DNA from: an uncultured Paludibaculum sp.
GTDB lineage: Bacteria > Acidobacteriota > Terriglobia > Bryobacterales > Bryobacteraceae
Assembly (NCBI RefSeq): GCF_963665245.1
Contig: NZ_OY762269.1
Coordinates: 2,424,501 to 2,488,500, forward strand
Length of the DNA: 64,000 bases
Direction of reading: 5' to 3'
Shown one piece after another: positions 7,482-16,040 of this stretch. How positions within the stretch are numbered: the first letter of the stretch is position 1; each line of letters starts with the position of its first letter. The position numbers and the translations under genes were made by a program. A model generated the notes under the pieces. The model searched no databases. It saw nothing but the letters and a program-made list of their open reading frames with translations, and was not told the origin of the DNA.

Positions 7482-9221
7482 CTATAGACCCAGGAGTCGG
7501 AGGGCACGGGCTTGCAAAGCAGTGGGTTCGGTGAGTTGCTGGAAGGTTGTGGCGCTTGGGTCGGAAGGAATGCGGCAGGTGTTGCGGCAGCGCGTGGCAA
7601 GCTCTCGCAACAGAGTCTCGAAGCTGTGGACGGGGAAGCCATCGGCGGTGACACGTTCCAACTTCTTCCGCTGAGCCGAAGCCGAGCACTCAGCCGGCGC
7701 AACCGGATCGCGGCGAGTTCGATCTCGGCTGAGTTCCTCATCCTGAAACAGCAAAGGAGCCAGATCTCTGCGCATGTGCCACTCCACATAGAAGGCCAGC
7801 ATACAGAGCAGAATGTGCGCCCGCACATGGTCCTCGGTGCGGTGATGGATGGGGCGGATTCGCAGATCCATTCCTTTCAGACTGCGGAAGGCGCGCTCCA
7901 CCTGCGCCAGGCTCTTGTAGCGGCGTACCGCGTCCGGGGCCGAGCAACGGCTCTCGGGCTCGCTGGTGCGCACCACGTAGACGCCGTCCAGTTGGCTTTC
8001 GCGCCGGATCGATTCCTCTCGCCGGGTCCAGGCGAAGACGCCATCGGCGATGTTGAGCTCGAAGTGTTTGGCGACCTTGTAGCGGTTCAAGACCTTGCCG
8101 GTCTTCAGCGCGATCTCGGCCTCACTGAGCGGAGTGCGCGTGCGGCGCTTGACCTGGGCCGCGATCTTCGCCAACTCCTTCTCGGTGGCCTCGATCAGCT
8201 CGCCTCGCTTCCGCCGGCGCTCGTCGGCCAGCAGCGGATTGAAGCAGGCCACCAGGCGCTCGCCGGGATAGGCGGGCGAAGTGATCTCGGCCAGATTGGT
8301 TTCGTCGAACAGGGACAGTTGCAGGCTTCCGCCGTCAACCAGTTCGCCAATCGCCGGTCCGCGGAGGGCGGAGATCCAGCCGAGTCCGGGATGCTGTTTG
8401 AGTTGGCCGATCTGCGTTTCGGTGAGCATGCCGCGGTCGCCCACCAGAACCACGCGGGACAGGCCGAAACGTTGGCGGAGCTTATCCACTTGATCGGGAA
8501 CGGTGGTGGGATCGCCGGTATTGCCGGGATAAACGTCGACGGCCACGGGGCGGCCTTCACTGTCGGTCAGCAGGCCGTAGACGATGATGGGCAGTCCCTT
8601 CTTTCCGTCGCGGTTGTGGCCGAGTCGTGCCAAGGGGCAGGTGTGGCCTTCGTAGTAACTGCTGCTGACGTCATAGAGCACCAGGGAGCCGTCGTGGAGA
8701 TGACGCTGGGCGAGTTTCTTTTCGATGTGCGACTGACGGGCCAGCAGCCAGTCCATGGCCTGGTACAAGTCGTCTTCGGTGGCGTCGGCGACACCGAGTT
8801 CCTCGGCCAGAGTGGTGGTGTGCCAAAGGCGAGTGGTGGCGAGTTTGGAGCAGGGGTGCAGAAGACGTTCGGCGATCATAGCGAGAACGAGGTCGCGCTC
8901 GCGGCAGGGTTTAGAGGCCAGCAGCGAATCGAGGCCGAGGCGATACATGGAGCCGAGCACGGCCTGGACATGGCCGTGAGGGAGGTTGCGTTCGACGAGG
9001 AAAGCCTGCGAGGCCGGCAGGAACTGTTCACCGGCAAGGGAGCGGCGGATGAGGTCGATGAGATCGGGCGGCAGGTGGGAGATGTTGCCGAGGGTTTCGT
9101 GGCGGACCTGGGAGCCGACGCGGAAGGTGCGGCGGAGCAAGTGGGTCTGGTAGAGTTTGCCTTTGTAGGTCCGGGAAGTGGTGGCCACATGAACCCGTCC
9201 GGTTCTGGATGGCATGGCCAA
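7482..9221 (-). CDS. IS1634-family transposase
   Basis: A full-length 579-aa DDE transposase. Catalytic Asp residues are in LVLYDVSSSYYEG (about 190) and VVLVGDRGMLT (about 265). The Glu lies in QVERAFRSLKGMDLRIRPI (about 450), followed by HVRAHILLCMLAFYVEW, characteristic of the IS1634 group. The frame is intact. An almost equally long open frame exists antisense to it, a GC-rich artefact. The ATG at 9221 has AGGAAAGGAAGG-type purine sequence upstream on the plus map but no ideal Shine-Dalgarno, as is common for IS genes. Confidence 0.93.
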   Translation of the reverse strand: MAMPSRTGRVHVATTSRTYKGKLYQTHLLRRTFRVGSQVRHETLGNISHLPPDLIDLIRRSLAGEQFLPASQAFLVERNLPHGHVQAVLGSMYRLGLDSLLASKPCRERDLVLAMIAERLLHPCSKLATTRLWHTTTLAEELGVADATEDDLYQAMDWLLARQSHIEKKLAQRHLHDGSLVLYDVSSSYYEGHTCPLARLGHNRDGKKGLPIIVYGLLTDSEGRPVAVDVYPGNTGDPTTVPDQVDKLRQRFGLSRVVLVGDRGMLTETQIGQLKQHPGLGWISALRGPAIGELVDGGSLQLSLFDETNLAEITSPAYPGERLVACFNPLLADERRRKRGELIEATEKELAKIAAQVKRRTRTPLSEAEIALKTGKVLNRYKVAKHFELNIADGVFAWTRREESIRRESQLDGVYVVRTSEPESRCSAPDAVRRYKSLAQVERAFRSLKGMDLRIRPIHHRTEDHVRAHILLCMLAFYVEWHMRRDLAPLLFQDEELSRDRTRRDPVAPAECSASAQRKKLERVTADGFPVHSFETLLRELATRCRNTCRIPSDPSATTFQQLTEPTALQARALRLLGL

Positions 9222-9330
9222 TTATAAGGGAGAGAGGAAAGGAAGGCAAGGGGTATCTGACATATTTAGTGGCTACAAATGTAACCTCGAAATCACCTTA
9301 CATGACTGAACCAGAAGGCGTTGGGCTATT

Positions 9331-9957
9331 TCAGGGCCTGGAACTTCGGGCTAGAATGGCCGAGCAAATTCCACCCACCGTGGCGCCGTCGTAGGTCATC
9401 ACCCGGAATTGATTCAGGACGGCCCAGATTAGCGGCATCAGCACAAAGGCAGGGAACAAGACGTCGTAGCACAGCCGTCCGAACCGAGACCGTTGCTCGC
9501 ATTCGGCACTGGCCTGACTGCATGGCTGCGTTGCGTGATGGAGGAACATCAGGCTCACGCTCCCAAGCCACGTGAACGCACAGACCATTCCGCCCGTGCT
9601 GTAGCAGCCGGCGCCGATGCGCCACCAGTCCCCCAGAACAGCCAGCGGGACGGCCGATAGGCCGGCCATCGCCAGATATCGCGGCCCGGTTCGATTCCTC
9701 AAGCCCTGGACGAGGAATATGAGGAAGGCGGCAGAACCCACCAGTACGGCCAACTTGTCAATCGCGCCCATCTGTACCCATCCCAAGCAAGGATCGAAAT
9801 CCCACGCTCCAATTCCCGATGGCTTTGGGCGCGACACGCGGGAGATCGGCAACGCGGTCCACACAATCAGAACAACAAGCGTCCCCAATGCTGCTCCACT
9901 GGTCGCCCGATATGGAACTCGGCTGGTGAAATGCGTTCGCGAAACTTGTGCACTCAT
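9331..9957 (-). CDS. Multi-pass membrane protein, probably truncated by IS1634
   Basis: A 208-aa product with about five hydrophobic segments: GAALGTLVVLIVWTAL (about 22-40), LAVLVGSAAFLIFLV (70-85), YLAMAGLSAVPLAVL (94-110), FTWLGSVSLMFL (127-140) and AFVLMPLIWAVL (170-182). The family is unknown. The last eight residues or so are encoded by the IS1634 right end, so the natural C-terminus is probably lost. A plausible remnant is at 7292-7398. It diverges from the small membrane protein at 10181. Confidence 0.55.
   Translation of the reverse strand: MSAQVSRTHFTSRVPYRATSGAALGTLVVLIVWTALPISRVSRPKPSGIGAWDFDPCLGWVQMGAIDKLAVLVGSAAFLIFLVQGLRNRTGPRYLAMAGLSAVPLAVLGDWWRIGAGCYSTGGMVCAFTWLGSVSLMFLHHATQPCSQASAECEQRSRFGRLCYDVLFPAFVLMPLIWAVLNQFRVMTYDGATVGGICSAILARSSRP
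9339..9354 (-). repeat. Candidate IS1634 right terminal inverted repeat
   Basis: TGGAACTTCGGGCTAG, the inverted partner of 7399-7414, 118 bases upstream of the transposase start. Confidence 0.55.
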
Positions 9958-10180
9958 TCATCAAAGTAGACCAAAGCTCTTGTTCTTTTGTTCCCGAACT
10001 CAGCTATCCAGATTCGTAGATCCCGCAGGTTCGGAGCCCCGTCAATCCCGCGACCGGGTAGCTCTCCGGGTGACGAGCCGACTGGTGGCGAACTACACCG
10101 ATGCCGCACCCTGGGTGCAATGCGAACTATCCCGCCGCCCGTTCCGACAAATCGCCCCGCTTCCGCGTCTCAATACCGGA

Positions 10181-10558
10181 ATGCCCCGACCAAAGGCCAT
10201 CGTCTTCCCCGCCGCCCGAATCCTCATAGCAATTTCCCTCTGCGCCTGGGCCGCCTACAGCATTCACTCGTACGCGACGCTCCCTCCGCTTCCCTGGGCA
10301 CGCCGCTGTGGTAACTGCTTCCTGGGTTCCGTGGGCATTTCCATCGAAGCCGGAATCATGGGCCTTCTGCTGCTCTGGTTGACCTTCGCAAAGCCGGCCC
10401 CGGAGGAATGCAGCCTTGTAGTCTGTGCGTGGGTTCTCCTCATCGTGGGCGTCGTACTCACCGCCTTCGTCGTCGGGCTACCGATTTTCCTTCTCTGCGC
10501 GCTCCAACTAGGATGGATTGCCGCCAAATCAACAGTGCGCCACGTAACCGCTCACTAG
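10181..10558 (+). CDS. Small membrane protein, unknown family
   Basis: A 125-aa protein starting at ATG 10181 (MPRPKAIVF). The frame is open further upstream, but the upstream part is arginine/proline-rich and looks non-coding. Three or four hydrophobic segments are visible: ARILIAISLCAWAAYSI, SIEAGIMGLLLLWLTFA and VCAWVLLIVGVVLTAFVVGLP running into FLLCALQLGWIA. No recognisable motif. It ends 80 bases before the convergent gene on the minus strand. Confidence 0.5.
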   Translation: MPRPKAIVFPAARILIAISLCAWAAYSIHSYATLPPLPWARRCGNCFLGSVGISIEAGIMGLLLLWLTFAKPAPEECSLVVCAWVLLIVGVVLTAFVVGLPIFLLCALQLGWIAAKSTVRHVTAH

Positions 10559-10637
10559 CGAGCCTCGGCCCGTCCCAATCCAATTACAGACCCGCGTCAT
10601 CGCTTCCCACCTCGGAGCAGCCAACGCAACCTTCCCG

Positions 10638-12959
10638 TTAGTTCTTCTCCCGGTACGCCCGCCCCGCCCGATACAACGCCACCCGCCCCCTCACCGCCTC
10701 CACCATCGGCCCATCCTTCCGAGCCTCCGCCAGCTTCAGCGCTTCATCCGCCGCCCGCGCCGCCTCCGCAAACCGGCCCGCTTCCGCATACGCCGCCCCC
10801 AATCCATCCAGAATGATCGGGTCCTTCCGGTGCGAGAGCTCCGCCGCCCTCTCCGACAGCACCACCGCCTCCGCCCCATTCCGCGCTGCCTGGTCCGGAC
10901 ACGTCGCCAGCAGCCAGGCCAGATTCCCCAACACCGGCAACCGGCCCGGATCCAGCCGCATCGCCTCGCGCAGCACCTTCACCGCACCCTGATAATCCCG
11001 CTGCATCAGATACGCTCCGCCCAGGTTCACCAGCGCCTCCATCGACTCCGGGTCGATCTCCAGCGACGCCCGGAACTGCTGCCCGGCCTCCGCCAACCGC
11101 CCGCGTTGCAGCAAGAGCAACCCCAGATTGTTGCGCGCTTCCACCGACTCCGGTTTCGCCTGCAGCGCCCGCCGGAACTCCCCCTCCGCCGCGTCCAGCC
11201 GGCCCCGCCGCAGCAGGATCCCGCCCAGGTTGTTCCGCGCCGAGGCGTCATTCGGATCCACTTGCAGCGCATGCTGCCACTCGGCAATGGCCGCCTCGGT
11301 CTGGCCCTTCTCCGTAAGCTCATACGCCAGGTCGTACAGGCGGTAGAACTCCGCGGCCGGCGCATCGATGTGCAGCAGGCCGTCCTTCGGGATGTTGGCG
11401 AACTCCGGAATATTCACCGCCCGGTTGGCTGCTGTCGAGTTCTCAATCAGGACCGGCGGGCTGTCGTTGCCGTTCTCGTCGATGTGCGTGAGGAACATCT
11501 GCGTGTAGGGCGACCGGCTCTTCGACGAGAACACCATCCAGCGGCCGTTTGGCGAAAAGCTGTGCCACGAGTTCATCAGTGCCGTGTTGCAGCGCATCCG
11601 GCGCGCCTCTCCGCCGCTCGCCGGAACGATATAGAGTTGACCGTCCGGCCGCATCAATTGGCCGTTGCGGCTCTTCACGAACACAATCCAGCGGCCATCC
11701 GGCGAGACCTTCGGAAACGAGTTGCTCATGCCGTTCCGCGACGCGCCCCGCACCGGCTCCGGAGTGCCGCCCGCTCCGCCGTGAAAGGGGATGCGGTAGA
11801 TGTCGTACTGGATCTGCACCTCGTTCGGATCGTTGGCGAACTCGGCCATCTTCCGGCCCTGTGGATACGATTCGGTGGCCGGCGCCCGGACAAATAGCAG
11901 CGATTGTCCGTCGGGGCTCCACACGGCATTGGCCTGCACATAGCGCGGATCGTCCGCGCCGGGCAGCGCGTGCACCTGGCCCTGGGCGCGGTCATACCAC
12001 GCGAGAATGCCACGTGTCGGATAGAACACCTGCAGGAAGCGGTAGTCCGTGAAGTTCGCCACGTAATACTGGACCTCGGTGGTTGTGGCGACATACCGGC
12101 CATCCGGGGAAACCTGCGACATGAAGCCGATCCGCTTGCCGCGCTCCATCTGGTTGCGGAACTTCTTCCACGAGATCACGTCTTCGTTGCGGATGGACAT
12201 CTGCTGCCGCACCGGCACGATGGCGTACAGGCCCTTGTCGTTTTGCGGCCCGTCCAGATCCAGCCCCAGCGTCCGCCCGTCCTTCGAAAAAGAATGGCAG
12301 TTGGCGCAGGTGTGGATCCCTTCCAGAACCACCCGGCTCGCGGGTTCGTCCACATAGCGGAGCCGCCACGCCAGGTACGGTAGCAGCTTGGGCTCCAGGG
12401 GCTTGATGACGCCCTTCTGCAACTCGGAAGGCATCAGAGGCACGTCCCGATAGAAGATGGGCGCGCCGACCGGGTCGCGGGAAGTCCGAATCCTGACGGC
12501 CCCTTGCGAAACCGCCCGATCTCCGTCGTAGCCGGTAATTGTGACGATAGCCGGCCCGTCGACGGAGTGCTCTTTGACCCGGGCCCACGTCGCCGCGTCG
12601 GGCTTCCACGTCCGCAGCGCGGCCTGTTGGGGGGTGAGCGTGGGCAGCTTGTTCGTAGGCGAAACGCACCGCGGGTCGATCGCGCCCACCTTCATCCGTT
12701 CGCCGGCAGCGGCCACAACGATCCGCGCCGACCCATCGGGGAAGGCGATCTCCACCTGCCACCGGGCAGCGCGATCGGCCGCGTCGTGCCACTCCACCGT
12801 GGGCGCTTCCATATCGGGAGGAAAGAGGGAGCCGTCCTCCGGGTAAGCAACCGTGATAGCTGCGGGAGCCGAAGCGGGTGCTCCGGTACTCTGCTCCGAA
12901 GGAAACGGCAGCAGGACCAACGGCGCGACAACAAGCAGGTAAGTAAAGAAGTAACGCAA
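10638..12959 (-). CDS. Secreted haem-binding beta-propeller and TPR protein
   Basis: A 773-aa protein with an N-terminal signal (MRYFFTYLLVVAPLVLLPF). An Ig-like/jelly-roll region (about 30-165) is followed by a c-type haem site HTCANCHSF (about 215-222). WD40/TolB-like propeller blades follow, with repeated SPDGRYVAT, SPDGQSLLF, SPDGRWIVF and SPNGRWMVF. The final 220 residues are TPR repeats (NNLGGILLRRGRLDAAEGEF, NNLGLLLLQRGRLAEAG, VNLGGAYLMQRDYQGAV). Membership in a planctomycete/acidobacterial cytochrome-propeller group is likely. The haem motif implies export before haem attachment. Function is unknown; periplasmic protein-protein scaffolding or redox sensing is plausible. Confidence 0.85.
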   Translation of the reverse strand: MRYFFTYLLVVAPLVLLPFPSEQSTGAPASAPAAITVAYPEDGSLFPPDMEAPTVEWHDAADRAARWQVEIAFPDGSARIVVAAAGERMKVGAIDPRCVSPTNKLPTLTPQQAALRTWKPDAATWARVKEHSVDGPAIVTITGYDGDRAVSQGAVRIRTSRDPVGAPIFYRDVPLMPSELQKGVIKPLEPKLLPYLAWRLRYVDEPASRVVLEGIHTCANCHSFSKDGRTLGLDLDGPQNDKGLYAIVPVRQQMSIRNEDVISWKKFRNQMERGKRIGFMSQVSPDGRYVATTTEVQYYVANFTDYRFLQVFYPTRGILAWYDRAQGQVHALPGADDPRYVQANAVWSPDGQSLLFVRAPATESYPQGRKMAEFANDPNEVQIQYDIYRIPFHGGAGGTPEPVRGASRNGMSNSFPKVSPDGRWIVFVKSRNGQLMRPDGQLYIVPASGGEARRMRCNTALMNSWHSFSPNGRWMVFSSKSRSPYTQMFLTHIDENGNDSPPVLIENSTAANRAVNIPEFANIPKDGLLHIDAPAAEFYRLYDLAYELTEKGQTEAAIAEWQHALQVDPNDASARNNLGGILLRRGRLDAAEGEFRRALQAKPESVEARNNLGLLLLQRGRLAEAGQQFRASLEIDPESMEALVNLGGAYLMQRDYQGAVKVLREAMRLDPGRLPVLGNLAWLLATCPDQAARNGAEAVVLSERAAELSHRKDPIILDGLGAAYAEAGRFAEAARAADEALKLAEARKDGPMVEAVRGRVALYRAGRAYREKN

Positions 12960-12992
12960 GGCGGCCCCTGTTCAATACGATAACCGGAACAG

Positions 12993-13196
12993 CCCACCCC
13001 AATCACAGCCTCATCGCTCTCCGAACCCCACAGGTACGGCGGACGCTCCGTCCGCAGCCGAGCCCCTGCTCGGCTTTCAGGCGATAGCCCCGCTAAAACG
13101 GCAGCGCAACCGCCCACCCCAATCGCAGCCTCATCGCTCTCCGAACCCCACAGGTACGGCGGACGCCTCGTCCGCAGCCGAGCCCCTGCTCGGCTT
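12993..13196. repeat. Two copies of an 84-bp double-hairpin element (period 120 bp)
   Basis: Copies at 12993-13076 and 13113-13196 are nearly identical. Each contains GCGGACG..CGTCCGC and the perfect palindrome AGCCGAGC-CCCT-GCTCGGCT. The architecture resembles REP/BIME-type intergenic elements. It lies upstream of the propeller gene, at the edge of a long gene-free stretch. Confidence 0.85.
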
Positions 13197-14408
13197 CCGA
13201 ACGCCCCAACCACCTCCAAAGACATCACGCTACCGGGCTATTCACAGGCGAACAAAAGGCGGTGACACCAGGAAGCCTGATTATTTTCTATTTAGCTGCA
13301 ATCACATACAAGCAAGGCCAGCAAAACCCATTTGCACCCCATGCCATGATCTTCGCTTGACGGGAAGGCGCAGCGCCCCGTCGCTGACCTGTCCGGAGGC
13401 TCACCCTCCGGCAGGTCCTGGATCATTGACATTCAAACCGCCAGCCCAAGCAGGAAGGCACCCGGACCAAGGGAGGCGTCCGGGAGCCACCCCAACTCGC
13501 AGCCGGAAACGTGGGGCGAGCGTCCACGCTTGCGGGCCGGCTTTCGAGCCGGCCTTCTTCCTCCACCCCGCGCCATCAACGACGACCCACGTTGCGAACC
13601 GCGCACGGAAGAAAGCGGGCCCCAGTCGCCCCGCCGGCCCCGACCGAATCTCGCGAGGTCTGCCGCGTCACAAGAGCCTCGTCCCGCAACGAACCAGGAC
13701 GTGCCAGCGACGGCTCTCCTCCGACCCCGCCGTTACCAGAGCAGACCAGCCCCACCCGCCGGTCGCGACACAAACCGAACATTCGAACCCAATCCCAGCC
13801 GCAAACCACTCAGCATGGAGAAACAAAGCCAACAACCCCGGCCGCCGCCCCAATCACGGAATCGAACGTTCGAACCCGATCGTCGCCTCCAAACCACTCA
13901 CAGCGGGGAAACAAAGCCAACCGGCCCGCTCAGCGCCTCCTTCACGACGCCGAACATTCGAACCCATTCGCCGCTCCCAAACCACCCGCAGCGCGGAAAC
14001 AAAGCCAACAGCCCTGGTCCGCCCGTCCGCCGTAAGCCCCCAAGCAAAGGAGCCGCGACCGCCACGCGCCAGCCCCCATGGACGAAAACACGGTCGCCCT
14101 CAGTGGTCGTACTCTCGAAAGCCCCCACCTCTCGCGCCCGCCGCAACAACCGGAACTGCGCCCCCACCATTCCCCCCGGCATCGCCGGGGGCCCATCCCA
14201 ACGACGACAACGCCAGAGCCAACCCGAACTCACCCCCAGCCAAATCCGTCTTTATAGAGGACCCCCGTGCGGCCGTCGCTCACCGTGGCAGGATCCCCGG
14301 AAGAACCCAGCCCGCACCCTTCGCCAAGCGGCCGCCCACCTCCACCCACCCCAAATTCCTCACATCGTGTAGACAGGCCCGTTAACGCTAACTATAATGG
14401 GCGTGATT
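13197..14408. other. 1.2-kb gene-poor region
   Basis: Long open frames exist here only because the DNA is C-rich on the plus strand. Their products are Pro/Arg/Ser/Thr-rich with no family features, several frames being open at once. Apart from the 88-bp repeats I see no gene. The upstream region of the fucosidase gene (about 14380-14408) should contain its promoter. Confidence 0.65.
13776..14009. repeat. Three degenerate tandem repeats, period 87-88 bp
   Basis: The box CGAAC(A/G)TTCGAACCC occurs at 13776, 13863 and 13951. The box GAAACAAAGCCAAC occurs at 13820, 13908 and 13996, with AAACCAC(T/C)C between. Spacing is constant while the sequence between boxes drifts. The first box contains the palindrome TTCGAA. 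The function is unknown. Confidence 0.8.
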
Positions 14409-16028
14409 ATGCGACGCCTGCTGCCCGCCCTCCTCCTCGTCTCTGGACTCCTGTTCGCTCAACGCGACATCCCACCCGGCTCCCTCAACAAACCCGACCG
14501 CCTGGAATGGTTCCGAGACCAGGGCTTCGGCCTGTTCATCCACTGGTCGGTAGACAGCCAAACCGGCGTCGTCATCTCCCACTCCCTCGCCGGAGCCGAC
14601 GAGGCCTACACCCGCCGCTTCTTCGAGGACCTGCCGAAGACCTTCAATCCCCGCAAGTTCTACCCCCAGGACTGGGCCGCGCTCGCCAAGCTCGCCGGCA
14701 TCAAGTACGTAGTCTTCACCACCAAGCACCACTCCGGCTTCGCCATGTGGGACACGAAGACCAACGACTTCGGCATCATGCATACGCCCTACAAGCACGA
14801 CCTCACGCGCGAGATCCTCGACGCGTTTCGAGGCCAGGGCATCGCCCCCGGCATCTACTTCTCGCCGGATGACTTCTGGTGGCTCTGGAAGAACAAGATC
14901 GATATCCAGCGTGGCATCCCCGGCGTCCAGCCTCGCAACAACCCCGGCCTGATGAAGCTCGATCTCGCCCAAATCCAGGAGCTGATGACCAACTACGGAC
15001 CCATCGACGTGGTCTTCTTCGATGGCGAACCCCAGGGCCTGCGCGACCTCGCCTGGAAGCTCCAGCCCAACACCGTCGTTACTCGCGGTGCCATCCAGAC
15101 CCCCGAACTCTACGTCCCCGGGGTGCCCCTCGAAGGCGCCTGGGAAGCCAACTTCACCATGGGCACCGCCTGGCAGTACCAGCCGCAGAACGAGGACTAC
15201 AAGTCAGGCGGCCGGGTAATCGACATCCTCGTCGAGACCCGCGCCAAGGGCGGCAACCTCCTACTGAACATCGGTCCGAAGCCCGACGGCGAGCTCCCCA
15301 TCGAGCAGGAAGAACGCCTGCGCGAGGTCGCCCTCTGGATGCAGGTCAACCAGGAGTGCATCTACAACGTCCGGCCCTGGGTCATCACCAACGAGCAGAA
15401 CATCTGGTTCACCAAGGCCAAGAACGAAGACACTCTCTATGCCGTCGTGAAGCAGGAGCCGCGCTGGGTCCGCGCCCAGTGGCGCGACTTTGTACTGAAG
15501 AGCGTGCAGGCGACGCCGCAATCCGTGGTCAGCGTGCTCGGTCAGAATGACCGCATCCTCGAATACAGGCCGGAAGTGGACCCGAAGCCGACCCTCAAGC
15601 AGGAGGCCGACGGACTGCACATCCACGCCATGTTCACTCACCGCTTGCAGGACAACAGCAAGTGGCCCAACCCCATCGTCCTCAAGATCACGAACGTGAA
15701 GCCGGCCTTCACGCCGCCCAAGGTGGAGACCACCAGCGCGAAGTTCGAAAAGGCCACTCGCACGGCGTCGCTCACGGGCAACCTGCTCGATCTGGGCAAG
15801 GCCGCGTCCCTGGAAGTGGGCTTCCAGTACCGTAGCATCATCGGCCTCGACGCCAGCGACCGCTCCATCCCCTGGCAGGACGGGCCCACTCAGACCTTAA
15901 CGGCAACCGGCGCATTCACTCTCGCTGTTCCCAACCTGAATCCCGACGGGATCTACGAATTCCGCGCCTATGCCAAGCATCCGGTCCTCACGATCTACGG
16001 CGCCGACAAGCGCCTGCCCATGAAGTAA
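14409..16028 (+). CDS. Alpha-L-fucosidase, GH29
   Basis: A 539-aa secreted enzyme when started at ATG 14409, which gives a clean signal peptide (MRRLLPALLLVSGLLFAQ). An in-frame ATG at 14397 adds only MGVI. GH29 landmarks are WFRDQGFGLFIHWS (about 30), YVVFTTKHHSGFAMWD (about 100) and IDVVFFDGE (about 200), whose Asp is the expected nucleophile. GNLLLNIGPKPDGELP follows. The C-terminal 160 residues form a beta-sandwich-like domain. It hydrolyses terminal alpha-L-fucosides in the periplasm or outside the cell. The second GH29 gene follows 12 bases downstream, so they form an operon. Confidence 0.88.
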   Translation: MRRLLPALLLVSGLLFAQRDIPPGSLNKPDRLEWFRDQGFGLFIHWSVDSQTGVVISHSLAGADEAYTRRFFEDLPKTFNPRKFYPQDWAALAKLAGIKYVVFTTKHHSGFAMWDTKTNDFGIMHTPYKHDLTREILDAFRGQGIAPGIYFSPDDFWWLWKNKIDIQRGIPGVQPRNNPGLMKLDLAQIQELMTNYGPIDVVFFDGEPQGLRDLAWKLQPNTVVTRGAIQTPELYVPGVPLEGAWEANFTMGTAWQYQPQNEDYKSGGRVIDILVETRAKGGNLLLNIGPKPDGELPIEQEERLREVALWMQVNQECIYNVRPWVITNEQNIWFTKAKNEDTLYAVVKQEPRWVRAQWRDFVLKSVQATPQSVVSVLGQNDRILEYRPEVDPKPTLKQEADGLHIHAMFTHRLQDNSKWPNPIVLKITNVKPAFTPPKVETTSAKFEKATRTASLTGNLLDLGKAASLEVGFQYRSIIGLDASDRSIPWQDGPTQTLTATGAFTLAVPNLNPDGIYEFRAYAKHPVLTIYGADKRLPMK

Positions 16029-16040
16029 GGAATCTTCGCC

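Larger units (their letters stand above)
7399..9354 (-). mobile_element. IS1634-family insertion sequence
   Basis: One transposase gene (7482-9221, minus) is bracketed by 16-bp inverted repeats, CTAGACCGAAGTTCCA at 7399-7414 and its near-perfect inverse at 9339-9354 (15 of 16). Weaker similarity continues inward (CTG..AATAG). The resulting length of 1956 bp suits this family. No clear target duplication was found, so the ends are provisional. The right repeat lies inside the 3' end of the adjacent membrane-protein frame. Confidence 0.6.

Noticed and set aside
7512..9227. 571-codon plus-strand open frame antisense to the IS1634 transposase
   Set aside because: It mirrors the transposase codon structure (high GC third positions) and has no family features.
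12692..13228. Minus-strand frame with an internal protein repeat
   Set aside because: The repeat is only the translated image of the 84-bp double-hairpin DNA repeat.
13357..14385. Long open frames (up to 342 codons, two frames) in the gene-poor region
   Set aside because: Products are Pro/Arg/Ser-rich without domains, two plus-strand frames are open in parallel, and the 88-bp repeat phase is not a multiple that preserves any one frame. A base-composition artefact.
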